Assembly: GCF_030812475.1 (NCBI RefSeq)
Contig: NZ_JAUSSR010000008.1
Span: forward strand, 62,001-126,000
Source of the DNA: Pseudomonas lini
GTDB taxonomy: Bacteria > Pseudomonadota > Gammaproteobacteria > Pseudomonadales > Pseudomonadaceae
DNA length: 64,000 bases
Direction: 5' to 3'
Shown: positions 44,170 to 52,934 of the stretch, one piece after another
How the letters are laid out: the number at the start of each line of letters is the position of its first letter
How positions within the stretch are numbered: position 1 is the first letter of the stretch
The notes under the pieces: model-generated
The model's database searches: none
Told to the model about the DNA's origin: nothing
Seen by the model: only the letters and a program-made list of their open reading frames with translations
Made by a program: the position numbers and the translations under genes

Positions 44170-44907
44170 ATGCTGATTATTCCCGCTATCGATCTTAAAG
44201 ACGGTGCCTGTGTTCGTCTGCGCCAGGGCCGCATGGAAGATTCCACAGTGTTCTCCGATGACCCGGTGAGCATGGCTGCCAAGTGGGTGGAGGGCGGCTG
44301 CCGTCGTCTGCATCTGGTCGACTTGAATGGCGCTTTCGAAGGCCAGCCGGTCAACGGCGAAGTGGTGACCGCCATCGCCAAGCGCTACCCGAATCTGCCA
44401 ATCCAGATCGGCGGTGGTATCCGCTCGCTGGAAACCATCGAGCACTACGTGAAAGCGGGCGTGAGCTACGTGATCATCGGCACCAAAGCCGTGAAAGATC
44501 CGGCTTTCGTTGCTGAAGCCTGCCGCGCGTTCCCGGGCAAAGTAATCGTCGGTCTGGATGCCAAGGACGGTTTTGTCGCCACTGACGGCTGGGCTGAAAT
44601 CAGCACCATTCAGGTGATCGACCTGGCCAGGCAATTCGAAGCTGACGGCGTGTCCGCGATCGTCTATACCGACATCGCCAAAGACGGCATGATGCAGGGC
44701 TGCAACGTTCCGTTCACCGCCGCGCTGGCTGCAGCCACCCGCATTCCGGTGATCGCGTCCGGCGGTATCCACAATCTGGGTGACATCAAGTCGCTGCTCG
44801 ACGCGAAAGCGCCAGGCATCATCGGCGCGATCACCGGTCGGGCGATCTACGAAGGCACCCTCGACGTCGCTGAAGCACAAGCTTTCTGCGATTCGTACAA
44901 AGGCTGA
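44170..44907 (+). CDS. hisA: Phosphoribosylformimino-5-aminoimidazole carboxamide ribotide isomerase
   Basis: 245 aa. TIM barrel beginning MLIIPAIDLKDG with catalytic Asp8, second Asp in IVYTDIAKDG, and phosphate loops IQIGGGIR and ASGGIHN. Start at 44170 is fixed by the family N-terminus. Confidence 0.96.
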   Translation: MLIIPAIDLKDGACVRLRQGRMEDSTVFSDDPVSMAAKWVEGGCRRLHLVDLNGAFEGQPVNGEVVTAIAKRYPNLPIQIGGGIRSLETIEHYVKAGVSYVIIGTKAVKDPAFVAEACRAFPGKVIVGLDAKDGFVATDGWAEISTIQVIDLARQFEADGVSAIVYTDIAKDGMMQGCNVPFTAALAAATRIPVIASGGIHNLGDIKSLLDAKAPGIIGAITGRAIYEGTLDVAEAQAFCDSYKG

Positions 44908-44916
44908 GGACTGACC

Positions 44917-45687
44917 ATGGCGCTGGCCAAACGCATCATCCCTTGCCTGGACGTGGATAACGGCCGGGTGGTCAAGGGCGTCAAGTTCGAAAACATCCGC
45001 GATGCCGGTGACCCGGTGGAAATCGCCCGTCGTTACGACGAGCAAGGTGCCGACGAGATTACCTTTCTCGACATCACCGCCAGCGTCGACGGTCGCGACA
45101 CCACGCTGCATACCGTCGAGCGCATGGCCAGCCAGGTGTTCATCCCGCTGACCGTGGGTGGCGGCGTGCGCACTGTGCAGGACATTCGTAATCTGCTGAA
45201 TGCCGGCGCGGACAAGGTCTCGATCAATACCGCTGCGGTATTCAATCCGGAATTCGTTGGCGAAGCGGCGCAGCATTTCGGTTCGCAGTGCATTGTCGTT
45301 GCCATCGATGCCAAGAAGGTCTCCGGCCCGGGCGAGACCCCGCGCTGGGAAATCTTTACCCACGGCGGTCGCAAACCTACCGGGCTCGACGCGGTGGAGT
45401 GGGCGAAAAAAATGGAAGGCCTGGGCGCCGGTGAAATCCTGCTGACCAGCATGGACCAGGACGGCATGAAAAACGGCTTCGACCTGGGCGTCACCCGTGC
45501 CATCAGCGATGCCTTGGGCATTCCGGTGATCGCGTCCGGCGGTGTCGGCAACCTGCAGCACCTGGCCGACGGGATTCTAGAAGGCCATGCCAGTGCGGTG
45601 TTGGCGGCGAGCATTTTCCATTTCGGCGAATACACCGTGCAGGAAGCCAAGGCGTACATGGCACATCGCGGAATCGTCATGCGCTAA
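44917..45687 (+). CDS. hisF: Imidazole glycerol phosphate synthase, cyclase subunit
   Basis: 256 aa TIM barrel; catalytic Asp11 in IPCLDVDNG and Asp130 in VVAIDAKK; phosphate loops VGGGVR and ASGGVGN. Partner of HisH. Last gene of the his cluster here; hisBHAF without hisG/hisD is the normal split arrangement in Pseudomonas. Confidence 0.96.
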   Translation: MALAKRIIPCLDVDNGRVVKGVKFENIRDAGDPVEIARRYDEQGADEITFLDITASVDGRDTTLHTVERMASQVFIPLTVGGGVRTVQDIRNLLNAGADKVSINTAAVFNPEFVGEAAQHFGSQCIVVAIDAKKVSGPGETPRWEIFTHGGRKPTGLDAVEWAKKMEGLGAGEILLTSMDQDGMKNGFDLGVTRAISDALGIPVIASGGVGNLQHLADGILEGHASAVLAASIFHFGEYTVQEAKAYMAHRGIVMR

Positions 45688-45767
45688 AACAAATCGATGC
45701 CGGGCCAGTGGACAGCATGGCGGGCTCAAGGCACTCTTGAGCACGCCATGGATTTCGGTAGCCAGAC

Positions 45768-46523
45768 ATGCTTAGACGCCTTCTTCTTGCCCTCGCCAGC
45801 GCTTGCGTATTGCTCGTCAACGGGGCTCATGCGGTAGAAAGTCTTGACGCCGACCTGGTGCTGCTGACAGAAAATTTCCCGCCCTACAACATGGCGAAGA
45901 ACGGCAAGAATTTCGCTCAGGACGAGAACATCGAAGGCATCGCCGTGGACATCGTCCGCGAGATGTTCAAACGCGCCGGCATCACCTACAGCCTGACGCT
46001 ACGTTTCCCCTGGGAGCGAATCTACAAGATTGCCCTCGAGAAACCTGGTTATGGCGTCTTCGTGATGGCACGGTTGCCGGACCGCGAAAAACTCTTTAAA
46101 TGGGTCGGCCCGATCGGTCCGGATGACTGGATCATGCTGGCCAGGGCGGACAGCAAGATCAGCCTCGAAAAACTGAACGACGCGCGCAAGTACAAGATCG
46201 GCGCGTATAAGGGCGATGCGATTGCCGAGACGCTGGCTAAACAAGGCTTGAAACCGGTAGTGGTGCTGCGCGATCAGGATAATGCCAGGAAACTGGTCAA
46301 CGGCCAGATCGACCTCTGGGCCACCGGTGACCCGGCCGGGCGCTATCTGGCGCGCCAGGACGGAGTGACCGGTCTCAAGACCGTTTTGCGTTTCAACAGC
46401 GCAGAGCTGTACCTGGCATTGAACAGGAACGTTCCGGACGATGCAGTCGCCAAGTTGCAGGCCGCGCTGGATCAGATGCGCAAGGACGGTGTGGTCGACG
46501 AGATCATGGCGCGGTATCTATAG
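45768..46523 (+). CDS. Periplasmic solute-binding protein (SBP_bac_3)
   Basis: 251 aa. Signal peptide (MLRRLLLALASACVLLVNGAHA) and the mature type II fold (LLTENFPPYNMAK, VDIVREMFKRAGITY, GVFVMARLPDREKLFKWVGP). No permease or ATPase neighbour, as for orphan amino-acid-like binding proteins in Pseudomonas. The 3' end overlaps the convergent Vps62-like gene by 20 bp. Confidence 0.88.
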   Translation: MLRRLLLALASACVLLVNGAHAVESLDADLVLLTENFPPYNMAKNGKNFAQDENIEGIAVDIVREMFKRAGITYSLTLRFPWERIYKIALEKPGYGVFVMARLPDREKLFKWVGPIGPDDWIMLARADSKISLEKLNDARKYKIGAYKGDAIAETLAKQGLKPVVVLRDQDNARKLVNGQIDLWATGDPAGRYLARQDGVTGLKTVLRFNSAELYLALNRNVPDDAVAKLQAALDQMRKDGVVDEIMARYL

Positions 46524-47820
46524 CTGTCGACACGTCTGCCTCTGGCAAAGTGGCGGTGGTTTCACTGTCTACCTCAGGCGGATATTCGGCCAGGTAGAAA
46601 CTGTCGCTATCGGTGTAAGCGATGTTGACCCCAGCCTGTGAGCCGTCTTTGCGCAGAAGTTCGTAGTGGCTCTGCAGCTGATATACCGCCAGGATCTTGT
46701 TTTTCGGAATGATGGCGACGACTTCTACGGATTTAGATGTCATCCATCCGCTGGATGATGTTTCGGTGCGAGTGAAACTCTTGCTCAATCTTGCCGAGAA
46801 TTTTATTGGCAAGACACGCCCCGACGTCGCGATCGGCCACTCGGTTCTGAACTGTATGGATGTGTTGTCGGTGAATATCCGCAGTAGGGTACGGTCCAGA
46901 ACCCGACGCGCTGTCCATCTGAAAAACTTGCCCTTGGTTCCTGTGTTATGGCCGTACCCGACCAGCACGTATCTGTCTGTTCTTTCCAACTGGTAGAGCG
47001 GTGATCTGGTTAATTTTTCGATAGGTTCCAGGGCATCGTCTTCCACTGCGAACCAGGGAATAGTGGCAACCTGAGTGGCCTCGGATGATTCATGTGGTGG
47101 AGCACTGAATCCCGTGAGTACGGGAACTTCTGATGGGGGATTTGCCTGGAGGGGGATTTGCATCCGCAATGAATAAGCAGCGACGTGCGTCGCAGGTTTG
47201 GAAAAGCTGGCGGCACCGATGAAGGTGCCCGATGCAAAGTAGATTTCTCCCGCCGCTGCGACCGGAGGATCGGTGCTCCAGGCGCTGAAGTTCTGTTTGG
47301 CGCCGCTGCCCCGGTCGTTCCAGATCACGTCGCCGACGCTTGACGCGATCACCAGGTCTGCCCGGACACAACGTACTGCATTGAGCGAAGGCTTTTCATG
47401 GTTATTGGAGCTCACCAGACCCAACGCCACATAGCCATCAGGAGGGATCGGACGCCATATCGAACCGTCCGTCCTCGATCCTGAACCCGAATCTTTCCAG
47501 ACTTGTTCATAGTCATTGGGCCGGCTGAGTGCTTTTCCCTTGGTGGCACCCTCGCTCTGCGGATCACCCTCACAGACAACCGCCATCACTCTTTTTCCGT
47601 TGATGTTGTCGTGTCCGGAGACGGCAAGGTCACCCAGCGGGAAGAAGCCAGGTAGTGCATCAGGGGCCGGGGTTGGGCGCCAAAAGGCCCCTGGTTTTGC
47701 TTTCGAGCCCTTGGTATCCCAGATCCGGTGAAACTCCGTCGTGAAGTTGATCAGCAGGTTTTCTACTTTTAATGATTCCATTTGCCTCGCGGGCAATGCG
47801 ACATCGTCATTAGTGTTCAT
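46504..47820 (-). CDS. Vps62-related protein
   Basis: 438 aa from ATG 47820, which follows AGGA by 7 bp; an upstream TTG is unlikely. Repeating WDTKGSKAKPGAFWRP, VWKDSGSGSRTDGSIWRP and IWNDRGSGAKQNFSAWS segments match the Vps62 (PF06101) repeats, known from fungi and bacteria, with a beta-rich C-terminal half. No signal peptide. It lies downstream of a secreted protease gene in the same direction. Function unknown; a toxin-like or lectin-like beta-prism role has been suggested for the family. Confidence 0.82.
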   Translation of the reverse strand: MNTNDDVALPARQMESLKVENLLINFTTEFHRIWDTKGSKAKPGAFWRPTPAPDALPGFFPLGDLAVSGHDNINGKRVMAVVCEGDPQSEGATKGKALSRPNDYEQVWKDSGSGSRTDGSIWRPIPPDGYVALGLVSSNNHEKPSLNAVRCVRADLVIASSVGDVIWNDRGSGAKQNFSAWSTDPPVAAAGEIYFASGTFIGAASFSKPATHVAAYSLRMQIPLQANPPSEVPVLTGFSAPPHESSEATQVATIPWFAVEDDALEPIEKLTRSPLYQLERTDRYVLVGYGHNTGTKGKFFRWTARRVLDRTLLRIFTDNTSIQFRTEWPIATSGRVLPIKFSARLSKSFTRTETSSSGWMTSKSVEVVAIIPKNKILAVYQLQSHYELLRKDGSQAGVNIAYTDSDSFYLAEYPPEVDSETTATLPEADVSTAIDTAP

Positions 47821-47935
47821 GATCAATCCTGATAGTTGAAAGGCGACTCGGGGGAGTCGCGACCTGTTGCAGGTCTCACTATTCAGGGATTGGCTAGGTA
47901 GCTGGCGGTAACTATGTATAGGTCGTGACCGGGTA

Positions 47936-49144
47936 TTACCGTCTTGCCAAAAACACAGCTCTGGTAAACACGTTATTCAATGTTGCCCTTGTCAGGCTCT
48001 GTTGAGCGGAGCCGACGCCGATGATGCAAAGTGCATGCGCACCGATTGCCGGCCCGATTTCGTTATTGATGTAAGCGTCAGCAGTGTTGATGGCGGCGCT
48101 GTAGTGCTGGGGAGCCTTGCAGTCCTTGGCATCACGGACTGTTTTATAGCGATAGAAGGGCGCATCGAGCGAAAAACGGAAGTTCCAGGTCGGCAGCACA
48201 ACCTGTCCATCCACATTTTCTGTGCGATGAACGTATGACTTTAGATTCCAGGGCTGTGCGACGGTCAACTCGACCGTTTCCAAAGAACAGTCCGGTCCAT
48301 TAGTCGTGAAAATACCGTTGATAAAACAGGCGTTCAGGAAGTTGGCAGGGTAGCTGTAGTTGAAACGGGCAGCCATGCAGGATGGCGAATCCTCGCAACC
48401 GGGCGGCACTGGCGTATTACCCGATATCGCGATTTTGCTGACAATGCCGGTTATCTCATTGGTGCGGCGGTTCAGCATCGGGCTGCCGGAGCTGCCAACA
48501 TGCAGGTCGCATCGGTTTCTCATGGCTAAAGGGAATACCCCCGGATGATCAATGAACGTTCCAGCGGTTTGCTCGGTGCAAGCGCTCAATCGAAGCCCGT
48601 TTTCCCTGAAGCCTCCAGGTGCGCCTACGTTAAGGACGTCTTGACTCTGATCGGTTTGATGAGACGCCAGATTGAGCGGATTGATGCCGGCCTGGATCAA
48701 CGACGCTAAAGTGGCGTCTACCTCCAGTACGGCGAGATCGGTCCCGACCAGGCTGTTCCATCGTGCGATCCGGACTGCGTATGGACGTTGCCGCTCGGGA
48801 GTATCATGAAAGTATTTGAAGGTGACGACTGCCCTCATCGGCAGATTTGTTCGCGCCGAGCCGTATTCAAAAAGTACGCAATGGCCGCTGGTAAGCAGAT
48901 AGCCAGGACCTGTGGCTTGACCTTGCCTGTTTCGCGTGTTCAGGAGAACGGCGCTACAGGTTTCTCCGGATTGCAGGGTCAGTCGCCCGATGCCGCTCCA
49001 TATTTCGTAAAGGCGTTCGCTGTTTTGCAGCGCTCTCGACATCGAGCCGTTGACTGCGCCCTCTCCGAGGTCGCGTGCCATTACCGCTGAATCTGGCAAG
49101 AGGCCAATCAGGGCAGTGAGATAGAAGCAGTTGAGATATTTCAT
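47936..49144 (-). CDS. Secreted trypsin-like serine protease
   Basis: 402 aa. Signal peptide (MKYLNCFYLTALIGLLPDSA). Chymotrypsin-fold triad: His88 (TSGHCV), Asp136 (GTDLAVL), Ser219 (VGSSGSP). Five or more Cys in the C-terminal half suggest disulfides, as expected outside the cytoplasm. The C-terminal 120 aa are of unknown role. Upstream of the Vps62-like gene by 115 bp, so the two may act together. Confidence 0.85.
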   Translation of the reverse strand: MKYLNCFYLTALIGLLPDSAVMARDLGEGAVNGSMSRALQNSERLYEIWSGIGRLTLQSGETCSAVLLNTRNRQGQATGPGYLLTSGHCVLFEYGSARTNLPMRAVVTFKYFHDTPERQRPYAVRIARWNSLVGTDLAVLEVDATLASLIQAGINPLNLASHQTDQSQDVLNVGAPGGFRENGLRLSACTEQTAGTFIDHPGVFPLAMRNRCDLHVGSSGSPMLNRRTNEITGIVSKIAISGNTPVPPGCEDSPSCMAARFNYSYPANFLNACFINGIFTTNGPDCSLETVELTVAQPWNLKSYVHRTENVDGQVVLPTWNFRFSLDAPFYRYKTVRDAKDCKAPQHYSAAINTADAYINNEIGPAIGAHALCIIGVGSAQQSLTRATLNNVFTRAVFLARR

Positions 49145-49247
49145 GGCAATCCTTGGTGATGAAATTCAGGTGTGCACGATCGTGGCACGGCGCTGAACAC
49201 CAAGAGACATACATAGTTATTGCGCGATAAAGGTGTGACTGGGGCAA

Positions 49248-50039
49248 CTATCGGGCGGGAAGGGGGCGGTACACGCCATCCTTGCCGTGCGCATCCGTTG
49301 CACGGTTACCACGCACGCTGATCATCTGCCTGATATCGATCCAGTCGATTCCCTGAGCCTTGAGCTTGGGCAATTCACGCTCCAGCACCGCCAATGTCTG
49401 CGGGTACGGATGCCCGATCATTACGGCCGAACCCTGCTTGCGCGCCAGGCTGATGGCGGTCTGCAGTTGCGTGAAGATCGCCGTTTCCGTTGGCTCGTCA
49501 TCCAGAAACACATCCCGCGAAACGCTCGCCAATGCAATCTTCTGCGCTTGGGCTGCGGCGACGGTCTGGGCGCTGGTTCGACTGTCGACGAAAAACTTGT
49601 GTCGCCGCTGCAAATCAGCCATCAACCAGGCCATGGCGGCCGGTTGAGCGGTCATGCGGCTACCCATGTGGTTGTTGATGCCAGCGGTGTAGGGGACGAC
49701 CTTGAGCGCCGCATTCAAGCGTTTCTCGAGTTCTTCGATCGGTAACTCGGGATGCCAGGCGAACGGTCCGGTGGCCGGGGCCATCGGCATGTGCAGAATG
49801 ACGATCTTGCCGGCGCGATGGGCTTCGCGAGCGAACTCGGTGGCGTGGGGGGTATCGGGCATGATCGCTGCAGTCACCGGCCCGGGCAGGGCCAGTACGC
49901 GGCGGTCCTGGTGCAGGTTTTGCCCCAGGTCATCGATGATCAGGCTCAAATAGGCCTTTTGAGGCGGCGTCGCGACGGGCGTCGCGTGAGCAACACCCGC
50001 CAGAGAGCCCAACAGTGCGAGGATGAACCGCAAGCGCAT
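49248..50039 (-). CDS. yibQ: Divergent polysaccharide deacetylase family protein
   Basis: 263 aa. Signal peptide (LRFILALLGSLAGVAHA) and the DUF610 motifs (LIIDDLGQNLHQD, ILHMPMAP, NNHMGSRMT, FVDSRTSA, VMIGHPYP). Found beside envC and ctpA in many proteobacteria and tied to cell-wall maintenance. Ends the leftward group envC-ctpA-yibQ. Confidence 0.9.
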   Translation of the reverse strand: MRLRFILALLGSLAGVAHATPVATPPQKAYLSLIIDDLGQNLHQDRRVLALPGPVTAAIMPDTPHATEFAREAHRAGKIVILHMPMAPATGPFAWHPELPIEELEKRLNAALKVVPYTAGINNHMGSRMTAQPAAMAWLMADLQRRHKFFVDSRTSAQTVAAAQAQKIALASVSRDVFLDDEPTETAIFTQLQTAISLARKQGSAVMIGHPYPQTLAVLERELPKLKAQGIDWIDIRQMISVRGNRATDAHGKDGVYRPLPAR

Positions 50040-50040
50040 C

Positions 50041-51360
50041 TCAGCGGCCAGAGGTGATGCTCAGGCCTTTGAGCAGGCTCAAGGCCTGGGCCAACTGATA
50101 ATCGTCATCCTGCGGCATCGCCTTGGCTTTGCCGCCCGAGCCGGTAGGCTTGTCGGCGCCGCCATTGCCATTGCCCAGGTGGCCTTGCAGATCGGCTTCC
50201 TTGAAGTACTCGCCGTCCTGCTCGTTGGTGATCTTGGCCTTGCGCACTTCGATGTCCGGGACGATGCCCTGCGCCTGGATCGAGCGACCGTTAGGCGTGT
50301 AGTACAGCGCCGTGGTGATTTTCAGTGCGCGCTCGTTATTGAGCGGCAGCACGGTCTGGACCGAGCCCTTGCCGAAACTGGTGGTGCCCATGACCACCGC
50401 ACGTTTCTGATCCTGCAAGGCGCCGGCGACGATCTCCGAAGCCGAAGCGCTGCCGCCGTTGATCAGCGTGACCATCGGCACGGCTTCGCTTTCGTCCTTG
50501 CCGGTGGCGGAGAAGCGCAGTTCGGAGTTGGCGATGCGGCCCTTGGTGTAAACGATCAAGCCCTTGGTGATGAAGTGATCGACCACTTCCACTGCCGCTT
50601 GCAACACGCCACCCGGGTTGTTGCGCAGGTCGAGGATGATCCCGTTGAGCTTCTTGCCGTTGTCTTTGCGCAATTTGGCCAGGGCCTTGGACACCTCTTC
50701 GCCGGTCTTGACCTGGAACTGGGTGATGCGGATGTAGCCGTAGCCGGATTCCAGCAACTGGCTCTTCACGCTCTTCACTTGAATGATGGCGCGGGCCAGG
50801 GTTACGTCGAACGGCGTGCCGCCGTCGCGCACCAGGGTCAGGGTGATTTTCTGGCCGATCTTGCCGCGCATCTTGTCCACGGCTTCGGTCATGCTCTGGC
50901 CGCGGGTCGGCTGGCCGTTGATCTTGACGATGAAGTCGCCGGCCTGAATGCCAGCCTTGGACGCCGGGGTGTCATCGATCGGCGAAACCACCTTGATGAA
51001 GCCGTCTTCGGCGCCGACTTCGATGCCCAGGCCGCCGAATTCGCCGCTGGTGCTTTCCTGCAATTCAGCGAAGTCTTCCGGCCCCAGGTAAGCGGAGTGC
51101 GGGTCGAGATTGCTGAGCATGCCCTTGATCGCGTTTTCCAGCAGGGTCTTGTCGTCTACCGGTTCGACATAGGCCGCCTTGATCCGGTCCATGACCTCGG
51201 CAAAGGTGCGCAACTCCTCCAGCGGCAAGGGCGCCTTGGTGGTCGCAGCAGTGCCCGCAGGTGCGACCGCCGGAGCAGGTTGAGCGGCGAACGCCAGAGG
51301 CGCGCCGATCACCAGGGCGATCGTCAGGGCCAGCGAGGTAAGGCGAGACAAATACAGCAT
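50041..51360 (-). CDS. ctpA: S41 family C-terminal processing peptidase
   Basis: 439 aa. Signal peptide, PDZ domain (VVSPIDDTPASKAGIQAGD near 110-130) and S41 catalytic Ser in GSASASEIVAGAL with Lys in GTTSFGKGSVQ. Periplasmic; in Pseudomonas CtpA degrades peptidoglycan hydrolases, which fits its place next to envC. Confidence 0.94.
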   Translation of the reverse strand: MLYLSRLTSLALTIALVIGAPLAFAAQPAPAVAPAGTAATTKAPLPLEELRTFAEVMDRIKAAYVEPVDDKTLLENAIKGMLSNLDPHSAYLGPEDFAELQESTSGEFGGLGIEVGAEDGFIKVVSPIDDTPASKAGIQAGDFIVKINGQPTRGQSMTEAVDKMRGKIGQKITLTLVRDGGTPFDVTLARAIIQVKSVKSQLLESGYGYIRITQFQVKTGEEVSKALAKLRKDNGKKLNGIILDLRNNPGGVLQAAVEVVDHFITKGLIVYTKGRIANSELRFSATGKDESEAVPMVTLINGGSASASEIVAGALQDQKRAVVMGTTSFGKGSVQTVLPLNNERALKITTALYYTPNGRSIQAQGIVPDIEVRKAKITNEQDGEYFKEADLQGHLGNGNGGADKPTGSGGKAKAMPQDDDYQLAQALSLLKGLSITSGR

Positions 51361-51394
51361 GTCGAACGAACTCCTAATGTAGGTGATTCAGCGC

Positions 51395-52693
51395 CTATCC
51401 TTGCGCGCGGCACCATTGCGCCGGATCACTCGGGTGACCCTGCTGACGAATTGCGAAATACAGCGCTGGTGTGTCCTGACCGCCACTGTTACCGACGGTG
51501 GAAATGGACTCACCGGCTTTTACCACGTCACCCGCAGCCTTGAGCAACGTCTGGTTGTGACCGTAAAGACTCAGGAAACCGTTGCCGTGGTCGAGGATCA
51601 CCAGCAATCCGGCGCCACGCAACCAGTCGGCGAACACCACGCGACCGCCATGCACGGCGTGTACCTGGCTGCCGGCGGAGGCGCTGATCATCACGCCGTC
51701 CCACTTGGTGCGGGCGTCGTCGCCACGGCTTTCGCCAAAGCGTGCCAGCAGTCGACCATCAACCGGCCACGGAAGTTTTCCCCGACTTGAAGCAAAGGGG
51801 CCGCCAAAGGTCTCGCCTGAACTTGAAACCAGAGCGCCGGGTGTCGATTTAACGGGTTTACGTGGGGCGTCAGTGGCGTCTGCATCTGCTGCAGCCTGAG
51901 CCTCACGTAAACGCTTTTTTTCGGCTTCCTGCTGGGCGATCAGCGCTTTTTGCCGCGCTTCCTCTGCCTCACGAGCCTGGCGGGCCAGGGTTTCCTCGAT
52001 GGTTTTAAGGACTTTAGACAGGTCGGCTTGATCCTGCTCGCGGGCGGCAAGTTTCTGATCGCGCGCCTTGACGTCGTCGTTGAGCTTGGCCAGGACTAGC
52101 TGGCGCTCCTTGCGGATTTTGTCGAGTTCGTCGCGCTGGCTGTCGAGGCTGCTCTTCTGCACGAGCAATTGCGCCTGCTGCATGGCGATGTCTTTTTCGA
52201 CATTGGCCAGTTGGCGCAAGGTTTCGTTGAAGTTCTTCAGCTGCTCCAGGCGAGCCTGGCTCAGGTAGTCGTAATAGGTGAGGGTGCGGGCGAATTTTTC
52301 CGGGTTTTGCTGGTTCAGCAACAGCTTCAGGTACTCCTGACGACCGTTCTGATAGGCCGCGCGGGCCTGAATGGCGATCAGTCGTTGCTGTTCAATGCGC
52401 GCGCTCTGGAGTTTTTTTTTCTCTGCATCGAGTCGCTGCAGCTCGGATTCGCTTTTCTGCAGCTCTTTTTGCAGGGCATCGACCTGCTTCTCGAGCTTGC
52501 CCATCTCGGTCTCGGTGCCCTTGAGATCTTTTTGTACCCCGGACTTTTCTTCCTGCAACTTGCCCAGCAGTTTCTTCAGCTCGGCGATGTCCTGACGCGT
52601 GGCGTCCAACTGTTGTTGGGTTTGTGCGCGCTCGTCAGCGAAGGCCGGTTGGAGCAGGCAAGTCAGGGCGAGGGCTATCAGGACGCGAAGCAT
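51395..52693 (-). CDS. envC: Murein hydrolase activator
   Basis: 432 aa from MLRVLIALALTC (signal peptide). Long coiled coil (residues about 20-270, with Gln/Lys/Glu heptads) and a C-terminal LytM/M23 domain (GSQVHAVHGGRVVFADWLRGAG, LDHGNGFLSLYGHN). EnvC activates amidases at the septum. The upstream frame to 52861 is antisense to REP DNA and not used. Confidence 0.93.
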   Translation of the reverse strand: MLRVLIALALTCLLQPAFADERAQTQQQLDATRQDIAELKKLLGKLQEEKSGVQKDLKGTETEMGKLEKQVDALQKELQKSESELQRLDAEKKKLQSARIEQQRLIAIQARAAYQNGRQEYLKLLLNQQNPEKFARTLTYYDYLSQARLEQLKNFNETLRQLANVEKDIAMQQAQLLVQKSSLDSQRDELDKIRKERQLVLAKLNDDVKARDQKLAAREQDQADLSKVLKTIEETLARQAREAEEARQKALIAQQEAEKKRLREAQAAADADATDAPRKPVKSTPGALVSSSGETFGGPFASSRGKLPWPVDGRLLARFGESRGDDARTKWDGVMISASAGSQVHAVHGGRVVFADWLRGAGLLVILDHGNGFLSLYGHNQTLLKAAGDVVKAGESISTVGNSGGQDTPALYFAIRQQGHPSDPAQWCRAQG

Positions 52694-52816
52694 AGAGGCG
52701 GGTGATACCAGGGAAAGGGACGCCCTAGTATGCCCGGCAAGCGCTGCAAAAAAAACGCCCAATTGGGGCTGTGTGATGACTGGCCCCGAGTTGCATCGAA
52801 AAACACCCCAAAACCA

Positions 52817-52908
52817 CTGTGGGAGCGGGCTTGCCCGCGATGGCGTCCTGACATTCAACATAGATGTTGGCTGTCAGATCGCTATCGCGAGCAAGCTCGC
52901 TCCCACAG
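52817..52908. repeat. REP pair (inverted)
   Basis: CTGTGGGAGCGGGCTTGCCC (52817 onward) and the matching inverted unit ending CTCGCTCCCACAG at 52908; spacer about 44 bp. Typical fluorescent-pseudomonad REP doublet between envC and gpmI. Confidence 0.9.
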
Positions 52909-52934
52909 GGTTTGGTGGTGTTTGGAAGGTTGGA

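Noticed and set aside
43201..45561. 786-codon open frame on the minus strand
   Set aside because: Antisense of hisH-hisA-hisF, all recognised enzymes; a by-product of GC-rich codon use.
50023..51543. 506-codon open frame on the plus strand
   Set aside because: Antisense of ctpA.
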